Source: Allacma fusca (taxonomy: Eukaryota > Arthropoda > Collembola > Symphypleona > Sminthuridae). Taken from it: a stretch of 64,000 nt of DNA. The stretch spans positions 28,902,654 through 28,966,653 of the forward strand of contig OX359250.1 in NCBI GenBank assembly GCA_947179485.1, written 5' to 3'. The stretch's first letter is position 1; every line of letters begins with the position of its first letter. The notes beneath the pieces are model-generated. The model was not told where the DNA came from. It saw only the letters and a list, made by a program, of their open reading frames with translations, and searched no databases. Both the position numbers and the translations under genes were made by a program. Shown here in pieces: positions 63,454 to 64,000 of this stretch.

Positions 63454-64000
63454 TTCCCTATAGCAGCTGTTATCTCCTCCTGTCCAGGATTATTTAAAAT
63501 TTCCCTGAAAGTATTTTCAATAATATGTCATATATAGCGGAAAAAGTGACCTTGGCCTTCAGGAGGTTTACTGAACTATGTTTGACTCGAAAGGAAAATT
63601 TTATTTAAATTCAATTCATTATAAATTTGAGCATTGCTAAGAAGCATTTAATTTTTACTACCTTTCCATCGGTGTAGAGCATATGAATGAAAATACTTTG
63701 CAAAACATCCATACGCTAATGTAGTACGTTGAGGAACAGAGATAGAAGAAATCCTCCACTGAGAATGTATTTTTTTTATTTGCTGTCGTCGTCAGCTTCA
63801 AATTTGAGGATTTCCAAGGCTTCCTATGGGAGAAAATTAAGGCTGTGAACATGTTCTAGTCTTGTGTTTGCCCATGTTTTAGCTCTACACACACATTTGA
63901 GTGTTCCATGTATGTACGTACAGGAGAGATAGACACTCTTACTGTGTGGCACGTTCACCTTGAAATATGTACCGTTTTTCCTGTGGTATATCGTTATTAT

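Larger units (their letters stand above)
58098..64000. other. non-coding, no gene recognised
   Basis: AT-rich with scattered microsatellites. No frame here combines length, splice sites and protein-like composition. It may be intron of a gene extending past the right edge. Confidence 0.4.

Overview
The window looks like nuclear DNA of an arthropod (springtail, crustacean or insect; I cannot narrow it further). Genes carry many short GT-AG introns of roughly 60-200 bases, intergenic DNA is AT-rich with frequent TACATA/GTAC-type words, and five conserved animal genes can be recognised by reading their exons. No tRNA, rRNA, CRISPR or retroviral element was recognised.

Layout. An RNF13-type PA/TM/RING-H2 ubiquitin ligase lies on + (403-2881). 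A single-exon gene for an arthropod-style secreted protein lies on - (5633-6391). Next comes a gene-poor stretch (6.4-15.4 kb) holding a 174-bp Tigger/pogo-like MITE and some coding-like debris. The ER co-chaperone DNAJC3/P58IPK (+, 16276-18137) follows, with a textbook ERSE (CCAAT-N9-CCACG) about 0.8 kb upstream of its ATG. A compound AT-rich minisatellite (21.88-22.36 kb) sits just left of a complete 2.9-kb PIF/Harbinger transposon with 35-bp inverted ends, an AAT target duplication and both genes open. The element lies about 1 kb upstream of RSF1.

RSF1 (+, 26535-39259, 14 coding exons) is the most unusual gene. Its predicted protein is 3780 residues, against about 1440 in human. The excess comes from one 7604-base exon with two coding tandem-repeat arrays: 24 heptads of the KSDD/KSED type, and a long PESES-type array with about fifteen psi-K-x-E (SUMO-like) motifs. 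RSF1 converges on PSMD1/Rpn2 (-, 40845 to about 45113). PSMD1 is followed head-to-tail by CHCHD4/MIA40 (-, 45534-46310), whose N-terminus (MGGQLTK) resembles an N-myristoylation signal.

The right third (46.3-64 kb) has no gene I can identify with confidence. Base-composition skew switches near 47.6-48.1 kb as at a divergent promoter. A 435-bp hAT-type MITE with a perfect 8-bp duplication lies at 49483-49917. A possible two-exon small gene lies at 57746-58097. CT/GA and CA/GT microsatellites are confined to 51-63.5 kb.

The conserved genes cover protein quality control (RNF13, DNAJC3, PSMD1, CHCHD4) and chromatin remodelling (RSF1). Nothing shows that they are co-regulated; the neighbourhood may be accidental.
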